Source: JAYSYM01 sp964543475
GTDB lineage: Bacteria > Bdellovibrionota > Bdellovibrionia > Bdellovibrionales > JAMPXM01
Assembly: GCA_964543475.1 (NCBI GenBank)
Contig: CAZIYJ010000008.1
Location: 1-64,000, forward strand
Direction: 5' to 3'
Length of the DNA stretch: 64,000 nt
Below the pieces are notes generated by a model, which had not been told where the DNA came from, made no database searches, and saw nothing but the letters and a program-made list of their open reading frames with translations. Of this stretch, positions 6,912-15,945 are shown piece after piece. Each line of letters begins with the position of its first letter. Position 1 is the stretch's first letter. The position numbers and the translations under genes were made by a program.

Positions 6912-8578
6912 AAATTCTTGCTGTTAACCTGCTCAGATTAGGTGACATCATAATGACCGTTCCGGCGTTGCGTGCGCTTAAGAAAGCGCATCCTCATGCA
7001 GAACTTCATGTTTTGATTAACAGTCAGTTCAAGTCGGTCGCCTCGATGATGCCATTCATTGATCAATTTCACTTTTTTGATCGGAACTCGTTACAGAGTG
7101 GACTCGGTGAGGGTGACACTGCGCTTTTGCATTCGTTTGATCTTTTAAAAGGGACTGTAGATCAACTGAACTCTCAAAAGTTTGATCGCGTTTACAACTT
7201 TACTCACAACAGTCTCTCGGCTTGGCTCATTTCATTGATTGAATGCAAAGAGAAGATTGGTTTGACGTATGATCAGGCTGCGCAAGCTCACTTTGGCTCG
7301 AACTGGTTTTCGTATTTAAATCACCAGACCGAGTTCGAAGGTAAAGACGTTTTTCATTATTCAGATGTTTTTCAATTTTCAGTGACTCATTCGGGCAAAC
7401 GTTCAAGTCTTGCACTTAAAGAAACAGTATCGGGGAGAGCAGAAGCTTCTCGGCTGCGAGCCAATCGTGACGACATAGTCTTTATTCAGGCGCTTTCAAG
7501 TGACCCAAAGAAAGATTGGGGAGTAGAGCGTTGGAAGACATTTGTCACCGAGTTCGCTCAGTTTCACAAAGAAGCAACTTTTATGTTTTTAGCTGCGCCA
7601 AATGAAGCTGATCAGCTTCGTGCAATCGTCAGCGAAATAAACGCGAGCGGAATTTCTGCTGAAATTGCCGTCTGTTCTCTCGAAGGTGCATTGAGCTTGC
7701 TACAAGAGGGCCGACTTTTAATGACGGCCGATACCGCAATTAAGCACATCGCTTCTGCGACACAAATTCCGATGGTTGAACTTTGTTTGGGAAGCTCTGA
7801 TCCGTATCGGACGGGGGCTTACCGAGATAATGTCTACATTGTGCGAAGCAAAGAGAGCTGTAGTCCTTGCGTCCATTCCAAGGGCTGCCACCGTGAGAAG
7901 CAATTCTGTGCAATTAACACCGGCACTCAAGCGCTAGTTTCAATTGCATCATGTGTTTACTCTGGAAACACTCATTTAGTAAAAGTGGTCGCTGACGAAT
8001 TCTCTGATGAAATTGAAGTTTTGAGAACTGAGCTTAAGCAAAGCGGCTTCTGGACTGCGTCTCCAGTGACTGAAAATCTAAGCGAGTCTGCGATTAGTCG
8101 CTGGGTTGAACGCTGCGCCCTTAAGCTCTACTTGAATTCTCCGGTTAATCAAACCGATCGTTCCGATGAATTTTTAAATGAAATAGAAAATCTTAGCCGT
8201 GCTCTTAAGCAAACGTTTCCGGATATTACGCAAACTGAATGGAATCATATTTTTGATGATGTTGAGAGGCGAATTAATTCGATTGAAACTCGCTTAACGG
8301 GTTTTCAGTACTCACTCAGGGGGCTTGCTTCTAATTACGAGAGTCCGCTCTTGATGAAACATTTCATCGAAGATTTGCGTAACTTCAGAGACCGCTTACG
8401 CCCGTCGGGATACCTACGCGCAAAAGGTGAAGCTCTTGATTGGGTGATTGAAGATGAGCGCTCGACTGCCTTCGTCCGCTATCGCCGTATCAGCAATTCG
8501 CTTAATGAAATGCATGGTCGAACTCAAATCGAAATGAAACTAGTTCGCTTTTTGAAAAATCAAATGGAGATCCTATGA
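6908..8578 (+). CDS. GT9 (heptosyltransferase-like) glycosyltransferase with C-terminal helical extension
   Basis: A 556-residue enzyme of glycosyltransferase family 9. The N-terminal half has the family start (MKILAVNLLRLGDIIMTVPA, with the conserved Gly-Asp), and the C-terminal half of the fold has the nucleotide-sugar site DTAIKHIASAT near residue 277. Four cysteines in CSPCVHSKGCHREKQFC follow, as in other GT9 enzymes. Beyond residue 350 there is an unusual helical extension of about 200 residues, not needed for catalysis, that could bind a protein acceptor. GT9 enzymes usually move heptose to LPS core. Here the neighbours (TPR, Maf-N-like, filament genes) suggest a flagellar acceptor, which is inference. 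Confidence 0.85.
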   Translation: MKILAVNLLRLGDIIMTVPALRALKKAHPHAELHVLINSQFKSVASMMPFIDQFHFFDRNSLQSGLGEGDTALLHSFDLLKGTVDQLNSQKFDRVYNFTHNSLSAWLISLIECKEKIGLTYDQAAQAHFGSNWFSYLNHQTEFEGKDVFHYSDVFQFSVTHSGKRSSLALKETVSGRAEASRLRANRDDIVFIQALSSDPKKDWGVERWKTFVTEFAQFHKEATFMFLAAPNEADQLRAIVSEINASGISAEIAVCSLEGALSLLQEGRLLMTADTAIKHIASATQIPMVELCLGSSDPYRTGAYRDNVYIVRSKESCSPCVHSKGCHREKQFCAINTGTQALVSIASCVYSGNTHLVKVVADEFSDEIEVLRTELKQSGFWTASPVTENLSESAISRWVERCALKLYLNSPVNQTDRSDEFLNEIENLSRALKQTFPDITQTEWNHIFDDVERRINSIETRLTGFQYSLRGLASNYESPLLMKHFIEDLRNFRDRLRPSGYLRAKGEALDWVIEDERSTAFVRYRRISNSLNEMHGRTQIEMKLVRFLKNQMEIL

Positions 8579-8778
8579 ATCCCAACCAGCAGGCGCTTCA
8601 GCACTTTCTTCGCCTTGCGTTCTTAAGAACTCGGCACCAGCAACAAGAGCTGACGTCGAAGGGCGCGCTGAACAGCGAGCAAACAACTCAGTTTAATAAA
8701 TTAAAAATTTTAGAAGAAATAATTCGGGAGCAAATCAGCCATGAAGATTCTGATAATACAACTAGCTCGGCTCGGTGA
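8575..8778 (+). CDS. Small helical protein between two GT9 genes
   Basis: A 67-residue, soluble, helical protein rich in Gln and charged residues; I recognise no family. It starts inside the end of the upstream GT9 gene (ATGA overlap), and its last 38 bases overlap the start of the next GT9 gene in another frame. The double overlap and the Shine-Dalgarno GGAG just before its ATG support a real gene. It may be a small partner of the glycosyltransferases, or a chaperone-like subunit; nothing in the sequence decides this. Confidence 0.72.
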   Translation: MNPNQQALQHFLRLAFLRTRHQQQELTSKGALNSEQTTQFNKLKILEEIIREQISHEDSDNTTSSAR

Positions 8779-10201
8779 TATTTACCAGACTTGGCCAGTA
8801 GTACGCGGTCTGAAGCGAGCCTATCCAAAAGCTGAAATTCATTTTCTTGCGCGAAAAAAGTTTTTATCTGCGTGTGAAGGGATTTCAGAAATTAATAAAG
8901 TTTGGCAGCTAGACACGCGTTCAATTCTTGAGCCTTTGATTGAAGAGCAGCCAAGTTTTAAAAAGACATTTGATCAGCTTGATCAAATTCTTTCGGGTCT
9001 CGAGAATGAAAAGTTTGATAAAGTTATCAACCTAAGTTTTTCGCCACTTTCAAGCTTCATGACTCACAACCTCGAGTTAAATGGAGCTGAGGTGCGCGGG
9101 TACTCTCGCCATTCAGATGGATTCTTTAATCCGGTTGACGATGCGAGTGCCTATTTTTACTCGCAAGTTGGGCCTGGTCGGCCTAATCGAGTTCATCTCA
9201 CAGAAGTGTTTGCACAAGTTGCAGGAGTTGATCTCAGAGATGAAGATTGGAATCCAGGCAAGTATCCATCATCAAAATTTAGTAAAGCAGGCGCGATTGT
9301 TGTTCACTTGGGTGCGAGCGAAGTAAAGAAATCTTACGGTTCGCATAAATGGATCCAAGTGGTGAGAGGGCTTTTAGAAAAAACAAATCGCGAAGTGATC
9401 TTAATAGGCAGCAAAGAAGAACGAGATCTTGGATTTGTTGTAGAGAATGTGAGTTCTCATCGCAAGCCAACTAACCTTGTTGGCAAAACGGAGCTGTCTG
9501 ACCTTTTCGATATTTTCTCACAAGCATCTGTTCTTGTCGGCTGTGATAGTGGTCCGGTTCATATTGCTTCACTAACGAAGACTCCGGTTCTTAATCTTAG
9601 TTTTAACAGCGTTAATTTTTGGGAGACGGGTCCGAAATCGGGTGGTAGCCGAATTTTAGTGAGTGATGTGCCAGAGGCGCTTAGCTCTGACAAGGTCATT
9701 GAAGAATGTGTTTCGCTTTTAAACGGTCGAAATGCAGCGAGTGATGTAATTTTGGTTCCGCAGAATCGCTTGCAGCCTTACATTTCGACCAAGGAACAAA
9801 GTAATTTGCCGGAATGGGAAATGATTCAGGCAGTTTATATGGGCGCCTCATTCCCGTTTCAGAATACGAGAACTTTCGTTGAGGCACTCAACCGCTTAAA
9901 TGAAGCCAATGAACTTGCGATTGAGCAAGTTCGCGGTCTACGAAAGAATCCAGCAAACAAAGTTGCTGGGACAATCCTTCAACGGGTCGACGAAATTTAC
10001 GAAACGATCGCGAAAATGGTTCCAAGTGTTGGCGTTTTAATTCGCTGGTTTCAAACTGAGCGAATTCGTTTGGGTCCGCTTAAGCAGGCCGAGCTGTTAG
10101 ATGCGACCGAGACCTTACATATGAAATTAAGAGATATCCTTTCAATGTATTCTCCTGAAACGGAAAGCGTGGATAAGTATGACGACGTCAGTGTGGGCTA
10201 A
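8741..10201 (+). CDS. Second GT9 glycosyltransferase with helical C-terminal extension
   Basis: A 486-residue family 9 glycosyltransferase. It opens with MKILIIQLARLGDIYQTWPV, the family's N-terminal motif, and has the donor-site signature DSGPVHIASLTKTP near residue 268 and the strand VVHLGASEVKKSY before it. About 120 extra residues follow the catalytic fold and are predicted helical (LNRLNEANELAIEQVRGLRK). The first GT9 enzyme of the cluster also has an extension, so this appears to be a shared feature. It begins inside the small upstream gene and ends inside the next one, so translation is coupled across the operon. Heptose or another sugar as donor is unknown. Confidence 0.85.
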   Translation: MKILIIQLARLGDIYQTWPVVRGLKRAYPKAEIHFLARKKFLSACEGISEINKVWQLDTRSILEPLIEEQPSFKKTFDQLDQILSGLENEKFDKVINLSFSPLSSFMTHNLELNGAEVRGYSRHSDGFFNPVDDASAYFYSQVGPGRPNRVHLTEVFAQVAGVDLRDEDWNPGKYPSSKFSKAGAIVVHLGASEVKKSYGSHKWIQVVRGLLEKTNREVILIGSKEERDLGFVVENVSSHRKPTNLVGKTELSDLFDIFSQASVLVGCDSGPVHIASLTKTPVLNLSFNSVNFWETGPKSGGSRILVSDVPEALSSDKVIEECVSLLNGRNAASDVILVPQNRLQPYISTKEQSNLPEWEMIQAVYMGASFPFQNTRTFVEALNRLNEANELAIEQVRGLRKNPANKVAGTILQRVDEIYETIAKMVPSVGVLIRWFQTERIRLGPLKQAELLDATETLHMKLRDILSMYSPETESVDKYDDVSVG

Positions 10202-10769
10202 TACAGAACTTTCGACAGAATTCCCTCAAGCAAAAACTTTGAGTGAAGTGATTGGTGAACTTGAAGCGACATTCCAGCTAAAAGGTGAAGTGATCTGCGA
10301 GATTCAAGTCAATGGAATCGCAATCTCTGAAGAAGACGAAGTTCGTTTAGGAGCAACACCAGTCACAGATATCGAAAGCTTAATTATTTGCTCAAGTGAA
10401 CCAGCTCGCTTGATTGATCAAGCGCTGGGCTCGTGCCGAGAGTTCGTACCGCACGTAAAGCAGTCATGCATTCGAACTTCAGAGAAGTTGCGCGGCACAG
10501 ATGCAGCAGGTGCTCAAACTCAGTTTATTGAAACGATCGAGGGCTGTCACTGGCTCGTCGATACCCTTCGCCACATTCGAGGCGCAAGCAAGAATAGCCC
10601 CACAAGTCCGGGGCTCGACCAATGGACGGCTCATGAAAACAAGATGGCGGGAGTCGTCCGCGATGTTGTGACAGCTTACGAAGCGAAAGATTACGTTTTG
10701 GTGGCTGATCTTCTTGAGTACGAGCTAAGTGAAGCAGTCGCTGCTTGGGAAACTGTCCTTTCAGCTTGA
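10179..10769 (+). CDS. Conserved hypothetical protein, last gene of the glycosyltransferase cluster
   Basis: A 196-residue soluble protein. The N-terminal 75 residues look like a small beta-rich domain (VICEIQVNGIAISEEDEVRL), and the remainder is helical (FIETIEGCHWLVDTLRHIRG, DLLEYELSEAVAAWETVL). No family is recognised; the helical half resembles small flagellar chaperones in size and character only. It overlaps the upstream GT9 gene by 23 bases, which places it in the same transcript. The histidine kinase gene begins 30 bases downstream. Confidence 0.83.
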   Translation: MTTSVWANTELSTEFPQAKTLSEVIGELEATFQLKGEVICEIQVNGIAISEEDEVRLGATPVTDIESLIICSSEPARLIDQALGSCREFVPHVKQSCIRTSEKLRGTDAAGAQTQFIETIEGCHWLVDTLRHIRGASKNSPTSPGLDQWTAHENKMAGVVRDVVTAYEAKDYVLVADLLEYELSEAVAAWETVLSA

Positions 10770-10799
10770 GTTACTTGCGGTCCGCAATAGAATAGGGGC

Positions 10800-12821
10800 A
10801 TGGCCCTTTCAACGAAAGTTTTGTGGATCGATGATGATCCAAATATTTTAGCAAGTGCAGAGCGACTGATTCGGTCTCACTCGTGGGACTTCGTTGGCGT
10901 AGACTCTGTCACTCGAGCGCGCGAACTGATGCTTTCAAATGAGTTCGCTGTGGCAGTTGCCGATCAGCGAATGCAAGGTGCCTCTGGCATCGACTTTTTG
11001 GAATTTGCAAAAATCCAGTCACCGCAAACGACTCGAATACTCCTGACCGGGCAACTTGATCCAAAAATTCTCGAAGAAGCTGTCAACCGAGGAGCGGTTT
11101 TTCGATTCATTGCAAAGCCTTGGGAAAACACTGATCTCATTGCTGACATCAGCGCCGCACTTGAACATCATAGTTTGCAAAGTGAGCAGTCTCGCTTACT
11201 TAAAGAAGTGAGCAGGCAAAATCGCAGGCTTGAAGAGCTCACTTCAGGGCTCGAGCAACTCGTAGCCGAGCGAACAGAGCACTCTGAACAATCGAAAAAC
11301 GAAGTAGAGGCGAAGCTCGCACGTATGCGACAGCTGGTTCGTTTTATTAAAGATTTAAGTGTGACGACATCTCTCGACGAGTTGTTAACAATTTTAAGAA
11401 AAGAACTTAAGCCATTTCACTCATTGCGATCATTTTATCTAGGTCACATCACTAGTGAACGTCAGCCGCTCATCTTGTTTTTTCAAGGTAAGCAAGTCGT
11501 CGAAAAATTAGCTCGCTCGCCATGGCCAGCGAGTTCTCGAATGCGCCTTAACGAGCTTGAAGATCGAATGTACCTCGCTAATGAGTTCGGGCGGCCTTTC
11601 GTCAAAGTTCTCGCGATTCCTCTTAGAAAGCGGGCAACGGGTTTCGAAAACGAACCACCGGTCACCGTGTTTTTTGAACATGCGATGACGGATCAGGAAG
11701 TTGAATCATTTTTAAATTATATTTCTGATTATCTGCAGCCAATCAGTTTAGCGCTTGACCGAATTTTGCTTGAGTACAGTTTGAAGTACACATCGCTACA
11801 GTGGGAGAGCACTTTTGACGGAATCAAAGATCCAATTGCGATTGTCGACATCGACTATAAAGTCGTAAGAGCCAACCGACATTTTTCTGCGAAAGGCATT
11901 GAAACTCGTTGCCATAAACTTTTTGCGGGAAGCGATGAGGTTTGTCGAGGTTGTCCAATGGCAGAAGCTCTTAGCACTGGGCAGCCAAAGCAAGGGCAGA
12001 TTAAGCGTAATGGCCGAGTTTACGACGTGCTTTCATATCCGATTATTATCGATGGAGATCAAACATCAACGAACGTGATCAATCATTATGTTGATGTGAC
12101 AGTGGCAAGACAGCTGCATGGTCAGGTCGTACAAAACGAAAAAATGGCAGCCATAGGTTTGCTTGCGGGAAATATTGCACATGAACTTAATAACCCGCTA
12201 ACTGGAATTCGCAGTTTGGCTCAGATTCTTATTTCTGAAATCAAAGATGAAAGTCCGTTAAAGAGCGACTTAAGAGAAGTGGAGAATGCTGCTGCTCGTT
12301 CTCAAAAGATTATTGAAAATTTGCTTGAGTTCTCAAAAGGCGGGGGCCTTGAAGAAAGGGAACAGCGAATTCCATTCAACGAAGTTGTTGAGAGAACTCT
12401 ACCGATGTTAAAAACGGCGATGCGTGACCACCGCACCGAAATCAATCTGACCAATGAGCTCACATTGGTGAAGGCTGAACCGAATTTGCTTCAGCAGGTC
12501 GTTTTCAACTTAGTTAACAACGCCTGCCAGGCGATGGAGCATGCGGGGACGGTTTCGGTTCAAACTGAAATTGTAAAGAGCGGAGGCAAATCACAAGTTT
12601 GTCTTAAAGTAAGCGATACTGGTTCCGGTATTCCTGATGATATCAAAGACTCAATCTTTGAGCCATTTTTCACTACCAAAGAAGAAGGTCGAGGAACGGG
12701 ACTTGGTCTAAGCATGAGCCAAAGTATCATTCAAAATTTTGGGGGCGAGATTAAAGTGGTGAGTGAAGTCGGTAAAGGTTCAACTTTTATGGTTTACTTA
12801 CCACTGGTGGAAAAATCATGA
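10800..12821 (+). CDS. Hybrid sensor histidine kinase (REC-GAF-like-PAS-HisKA-HATPase)
   Basis: A 673-residue cytoplasmic kinase. Domains in order: receiver (WIDDDP near 10-15, acceptor Asp in VADQRM near 55, KPW near 107), coiled coil (130-180), a GAF-like region (190-320), a PAS domain (340-440), HisKA with phospho-acceptor His461 in NIAHELNNPL, and an HATPase with N-box NLVNNACQAME, DTGSGIPD and GRGTGLGLSM. The PAS domain holds Cys371 and a CxxC pair, Cys382/Cys385, which could bind metal or sense redox. It has no membrane segment. The partner regulator overlaps by 4 bases. The Shine-Dalgarno AGGGG sits just before ATG. The input REC means it may itself receive phosphate. Confidence 0.92.
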   Translation: MALSTKVLWIDDDPNILASAERLIRSHSWDFVGVDSVTRARELMLSNEFAVAVADQRMQGASGIDFLEFAKIQSPQTTRILLTGQLDPKILEEAVNRGAVFRFIAKPWENTDLIADISAALEHHSLQSEQSRLLKEVSRQNRRLEELTSGLEQLVAERTEHSEQSKNEVEAKLARMRQLVRFIKDLSVTTSLDELLTILRKELKPFHSLRSFYLGHITSERQPLILFFQGKQVVEKLARSPWPASSRMRLNELEDRMYLANEFGRPFVKVLAIPLRKRATGFENEPPVTVFFEHAMTDQEVESFLNYISDYLQPISLALDRILLEYSLKYTSLQWESTFDGIKDPIAIVDIDYKVVRANRHFSAKGIETRCHKLFAGSDEVCRGCPMAEALSTGQPKQGQIKRNGRVYDVLSYPIIIDGDQTSTNVINHYVDVTVARQLHGQVVQNEKMAAIGLLAGNIAHELNNPLTGIRSLAQILISEIKDESPLKSDLREVENAAARSQKIIENLLEFSKGGGLEEREQRIPFNEVVERTLPMLKTAMRDHRTEINLTNELTLVKAEPNLLQQVVFNLVNNACQAMEHAGTVSVQTEIVKSGGKSQVCLKVSDTGSGIPDDIKDSIFEPFFTTKEEGRGTGLGLSMSQSIIQNFGGEIKVVSEVGKGSTFMVYLPLVEKS

Positions 12822-13174
12822 AAATTTTGATCATCGATGATGAGCCACTTGTTCGAAAATCATTGAGTCGAGCGTGTGCCAGTAAGGGCCATCAGGTCAT
12901 AGAGGCTTCTGATGGAATAGAGGGTCTCAGTAAGTGGAAGGCAGAAAAGCCTGACTTGGTTTTTCTCGATGTCTTAATGCCAGGGCTCAGCGGTCCTCAG
13001 GTGCTAAAAGAGATCGGTTCGCAAAGAACAGGTAAAGTTATTCTGATGTCAGCCTACTCAGGAGAACATAACTTCCAAACTGCGGCTCAAATTGGTGCAG
13101 ACTTATTTATCGCCAAGCCATTTGATGATATATTTGTAGTTGTTGCAGAGGCTGAGCGATTAGCTTCAAAATGA
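12818..13174 (+). CDS. CheY-like single-domain response regulator
   Basis: A 118-residue receiver without an output domain. It has the acidic pocket IIDDEP (5-10), phospho-acceptor Asp51 in FLDVLMPG, the switch Ser in MSAYS and Lys99 in IAKPF. Its start overlaps the stop of the histidine kinase (ATGA), so it is very likely the cognate phosphate receiver. Output would be through protein binding. The PilZ-like gene 24 bases downstream is a possible partner, but nothing proves it. Confidence 0.92.
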   Translation: MKILIIDDEPLVRKSLSRACASKGHQVIEASDGIEGLSKWKAEKPDLVFLDVLMPGLSGPQVLKEIGSQRTGKVILMSAYSGEHNFQTAAQIGADLFIAKPFDDIFVVVAEAERLASK

Positions 13175-13198
13175 GACTACGAAAGACAGGTAAGAAAA

Positions 13199-13540
13199 GT
13201 GTCTAGAACGGAAGTCAAAAAAGTTAAAGCATTCCCATTTCCGATCACGGTGAAGATCGCTAGTCACGTGGTTAGCGGTCAAGTGGTGAAGATGACCTTA
13301 ACTGGCCTGATGGTTGAATCGACTTCAGCGATGATCAGTGTCGGAGACACAGTCGAAGCTGAATTCACTCTTCCGGTCATGAAAGACGCCATTAACTGCA
13401 CAGGCATAGTGGTGAAGCTTTTTAATCAGCTATCTGGTGCCGGAGGTCTGCGCATCGCAGAAATCCACTTTAAAATCATTCCAGATGCCGCTCGCGGGAA
13501 AATCTCTGACTATTTAGGTGCCGTCGGAGCAAAAGCTTAG
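13199..13540 (+). CDS. PilZ-like domain protein, ligand residues degenerate
   Basis: A 113-residue protein with the beta-barrel pattern of PilZ domains: FPITVKIASHVVSGQVVKMT, a Gly-containing turn LTGLMVES, VGDTVEAEFTLP, and a final strand pair before a helix AARGKISDYL. The canonical c-di-GMP residues (RxxxR and D/NxSxxG) are missing; the second motif is replaced by TLTGLMV, so c-di-GMP binding is doubtful. GTG 13199 is the start, with AGGTAAG upstream. It follows the kinase/regulator pair closely and may be their output, as in PilZ proteins that act by protein contact. Confidence 0.75.
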   Translation: MSRTEVKKVKAFPFPITVKIASHVVSGQVVKMTLTGLMVESTSAMISVGDTVEAEFTLPVMKDAINCTGIVVKLFNQLSGAGGLRIAEIHFKIIPDAARGKISDYLGAVGAKA

Positions 13541-13554
13541 ATATACATTTATCT

Positions 13555-14139
13555 ATGAGAATCATTTCAGGGCGCTTTCGGGGCCGCAGACTTGCGTCGT
13601 TCGACGCCGATCATATCCGCCCAACCACTGACCGAGTTAAAGAAAGTATCTTCAATAAGCTTCAAGGCTACTTTGAGGGCGCTAGAGTATTAGATCTCTT
13701 CTCGGGAACCGGAAACCTTGCATTAGAATCTCTATCGCGTGGCGCAACATACGTAGAAGCAGTCGAGATGAGTCGCAAGTCGATAGCCATTATTCAAAAA
13801 AATATTGAACTTCTCGAAGTTGAGAAAAATGAAATTCGTGTGGTCTGCGATGACGTTTTGAAATATCTTCGAAGTAACAAAGGGCCACATTTTGATATAG
13901 TTCTTTGTGATCCGCCGTTTACGAAAGCTATGGCAGATGAAGTTTTAAAGGCGCTTGTAGAAAGCCCAGTGGTAGGCCCAGAAACAATAGTAATGATCGA
14001 AGCCTCAAGCCATGAGATCGTAAATGAAAAGTATGAATGTAGCGGCCAAGACGCAAATGTTACTCAGCCGCTTATAAGATTTGATCAGAAAGATTACGGA
14101 GATAAAAAAATCTCTTACTTTCAGCGAGAGGGAAGCTAG
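13555..14139 (+). CDS. rsmD: 16S rRNA (guanine-966-N2)-methyltransferase
   Basis: RsmD methylates G966 of 16S rRNA using SAM. The 194-residue protein has the family N-terminus RIISGRFRGRRL and IRPTTDRVKESIFN, a SAM-binding motif VLDLFSGTGNLALE (45-58), and the catalytic motif LCDPPF (118-122), the NPPY equivalent. coaD begins on the last base of its stop codon, the common rsmD-coaD pairing. Length is usual. Confidence 0.95.
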   Translation: MRIISGRFRGRRLASFDADHIRPTTDRVKESIFNKLQGYFEGARVLDLFSGTGNLALESLSRGATYVEAVEMSRKSIAIIQKNIELLEVEKNEIRVVCDDVLKYLRSNKGPHFDIVLCDPPFTKAMADEVLKALVESPVVGPETIVMIEASSHEIVNEKYECSGQDANVTQPLIRFDQKDYGDKKISYFQREGS

Positions 14140-14630
14140 TGCCAGGTACAGATGCGGTTGCAGTTTATCCCGGAAGTTTTGATCCGATCACGCTTGGCCA
14201 CTGCGACATCATCAGACGCATCGAAAAAATTTTTGGCAACGTCACTGTCCTCATTTCTCAATCAACTCGAAAAAATTACCTCTTTACGGCTGAAGAACGC
14301 AAAGAGCTTGCGCAAGGCGCACTCAAAGATGTTCCGAATTTGAAGGTCGACATTCACGACGGACTAACGATCGACTATGTAAAAGCAAACAATGCTCAGT
14401 GTATCGTTCGCGGACTTCGCGCAGTCAGCGACTTTGAGTATGAATTTGTGATGGCCAACATGAACAAAAAATTAAATCCTGACATAGAAACCATGATCGT
14501 CTTCGCAAGCCCAGAGTATTATTACATCTCATCAAACACGGTTAAAGAAGTGGCGATGCATGGTGGACCGATTAAAGATCTTGTGACTCCGAATGTAGAA
14601 GTAGCTTTAAAGAAAAAGTTCTCTAAATAA
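14139..14630 (+). CDS. coaD: Phosphopantetheine adenylyltransferase
   Basis: CoaD makes dephospho-CoA from ATP and 4'-phosphopantetheine, the fourth step of CoA synthesis. The 163-residue protein has the nucleotidyltransferase motif AVYPGSFDPITLGHCD near the start (TxGH-type His) and ISSNTVKEV near residue 128 (the ISSTxxR-like motif). GLRAVSDFEYE is also typical. The start is GTG 14139, overlapping the rsmD stop by one base, so coupled translation is likely. Confidence 0.95.
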   Translation: MPGTDAVAVYPGSFDPITLGHCDIIRRIEKIFGNVTVLISQSTRKNYLFTAEERKELAQGALKDVPNLKVDIHDGLTIDYVKANNAQCIVRGLRAVSDFEYEFVMANMNKKLNPDIETMIVFASPEYYYISSNTVKEVAMHGGPIKDLVTPNVEVALKKKFSK

Positions 14631-14643
14631 AAGAGGCCTCGCT

Positions 14644-15840
14644 ATGCTTGCAAAACGCACCAAACTCATGAAGCCGTCACCCATTCTAATGTTGGCTGCG
14701 AAAGCCAACGAGCTAAAGGCATCGGGTAAAGATGTGATCTCGATGACGATCGGCGAGCCTGATTGGGATACCTACGATTCAATCAAAGAAGCTGCGATTG
14801 CTTCGATTAAAGAGGGCAAAACTAAGTACACTCCAGCAAATGGAATTCCTGATTTACGAAAAGCCATCGCAGACCAGTTCACTTCAGATTTAAAAATCGA
14901 ATTCAATCCAGCACAGGTGACGGTGACGGCGGGAGCAAAATTTATTTTGTTCTCAGCTCTTCAATGCCTTTGTGATCCGGGTGACGAAGTCATTCTTCCT
15001 GCGCCGTTTTGGGCAAGTTACGGAACGATGGTTGAATTAGCAGAAGGTCGACCGAAAATTGTAGTTTGCGGGCCCGAACACGGCTTTAAGTTAACGGGTA
15101 AACTTCTTGAGAGTGCGATTGGTCCAAAAACTAAAGTTTTGTTACTGAACTCACCTAGCAACCCAACGGGAATGTTTTATTCAAAAGAAGAGTTAACTGC
15201 TGTCGCAGAGGTTCTTCGCAAGCATCCGAACATTATGGTGATCAGCGACGATATTTATAATCGACTCTGCCACGATAGCGGCGACCTTGCTCCACACATT
15301 CTCCACGTGGCTCCCGATCTTCGCGATCGAGTATTAGTGATGAACGGTGCTTCGAAGTCTTATGCGATGACGGGGTGGCGTTTGGGATGGGCAGCGGGAC
15401 CAAAAACTTTGATTGATGCAATGACAGCTTATCAGAGCCAGGCTGTAAGTTGTGCATCCGCGACTTCGCAATATGCCGCACTTCATGCGATAAAAAATTC
15501 TGCTAATGATGTTAAGAAGACCGTCGAATTATTAAAGCAGCGCCGTGATTTCATCATGACTGAGCTAAGTAAAATTGATGGCATAAAAGCATTTAAGCCT
15601 GAGGGTGCATTTTATATTTGGATGGACGTTCAGAAGTTTATTGGTCGTAAGCATCGCGGAGTTGAGATGCATGGATCTGGCGATTTATCAGCGGCTCTCC
15701 TTGATCATCATCTTGTTGCTGTCGTACCAGGAGTAGAATTCGGCGTTGAAGGCTACTTCCGCTTGAGTTTTGCGCTTGAGAATTCGAAAGCTAAAGTTGG
15801 TTGTGATCGCATGAATGAGTTCTTCAAGTCTTTAGTCTAG
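14644..15840 (+). CDS. aspC: Pyridoxal-phosphate aspartate aminotransferase (class I)
   Basis: A 398-residue class I/II aminotransferase, most likely aspartate to oxaloacetate. PLP is held on Lys238 in MNGASKSYAMTGWRLGW; other marks are LLNSPSNPTG (168-176), SDDIYNRL and an Arg in YFRLSFAL for substrate carboxylate. Family-typical opening AKRTKLMKPSPILML. GAGG upstream of ATG 14644 is a suitable Shine-Dalgarno. Activity with glutamate/prephenate, as in related enzymes, is possible; substrate range cannot be read from the sequence. Confidence 0.9.
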   Translation: MLAKRTKLMKPSPILMLAAKANELKASGKDVISMTIGEPDWDTYDSIKEAAIASIKEGKTKYTPANGIPDLRKAIADQFTSDLKIEFNPAQVTVTAGAKFILFSALQCLCDPGDEVILPAPFWASYGTMVELAEGRPKIVVCGPEHGFKLTGKLLESAIGPKTKVLLLNSPSNPTGMFYSKEELTAVAEVLRKHPNIMVISDDIYNRLCHDSGDLAPHILHVAPDLRDRVLVMNGASKSYAMTGWRLGWAAGPKTLIDAMTAYQSQAVSCASATSQYAALHAIKNSANDVKKTVELLKQRRDFIMTELSKIDGIKAFKPEGAFYIWMDVQKFIGRKHRGVEMHGSGDLSAALLDHHLVAVVPGVEFGVEGYFRLSFALENSKAKVGCDRMNEFFKSLV

Positions 15841-15945
15841 CAAACCTCGTCGTAGGTCCCATTGTCGTAAGGCCAGGCAATTAGTACCCTATATATATAG
15901 ATACTACTGAGCGTCGCGCTTGCGGCGAGCTATGACGGGGGCGAG

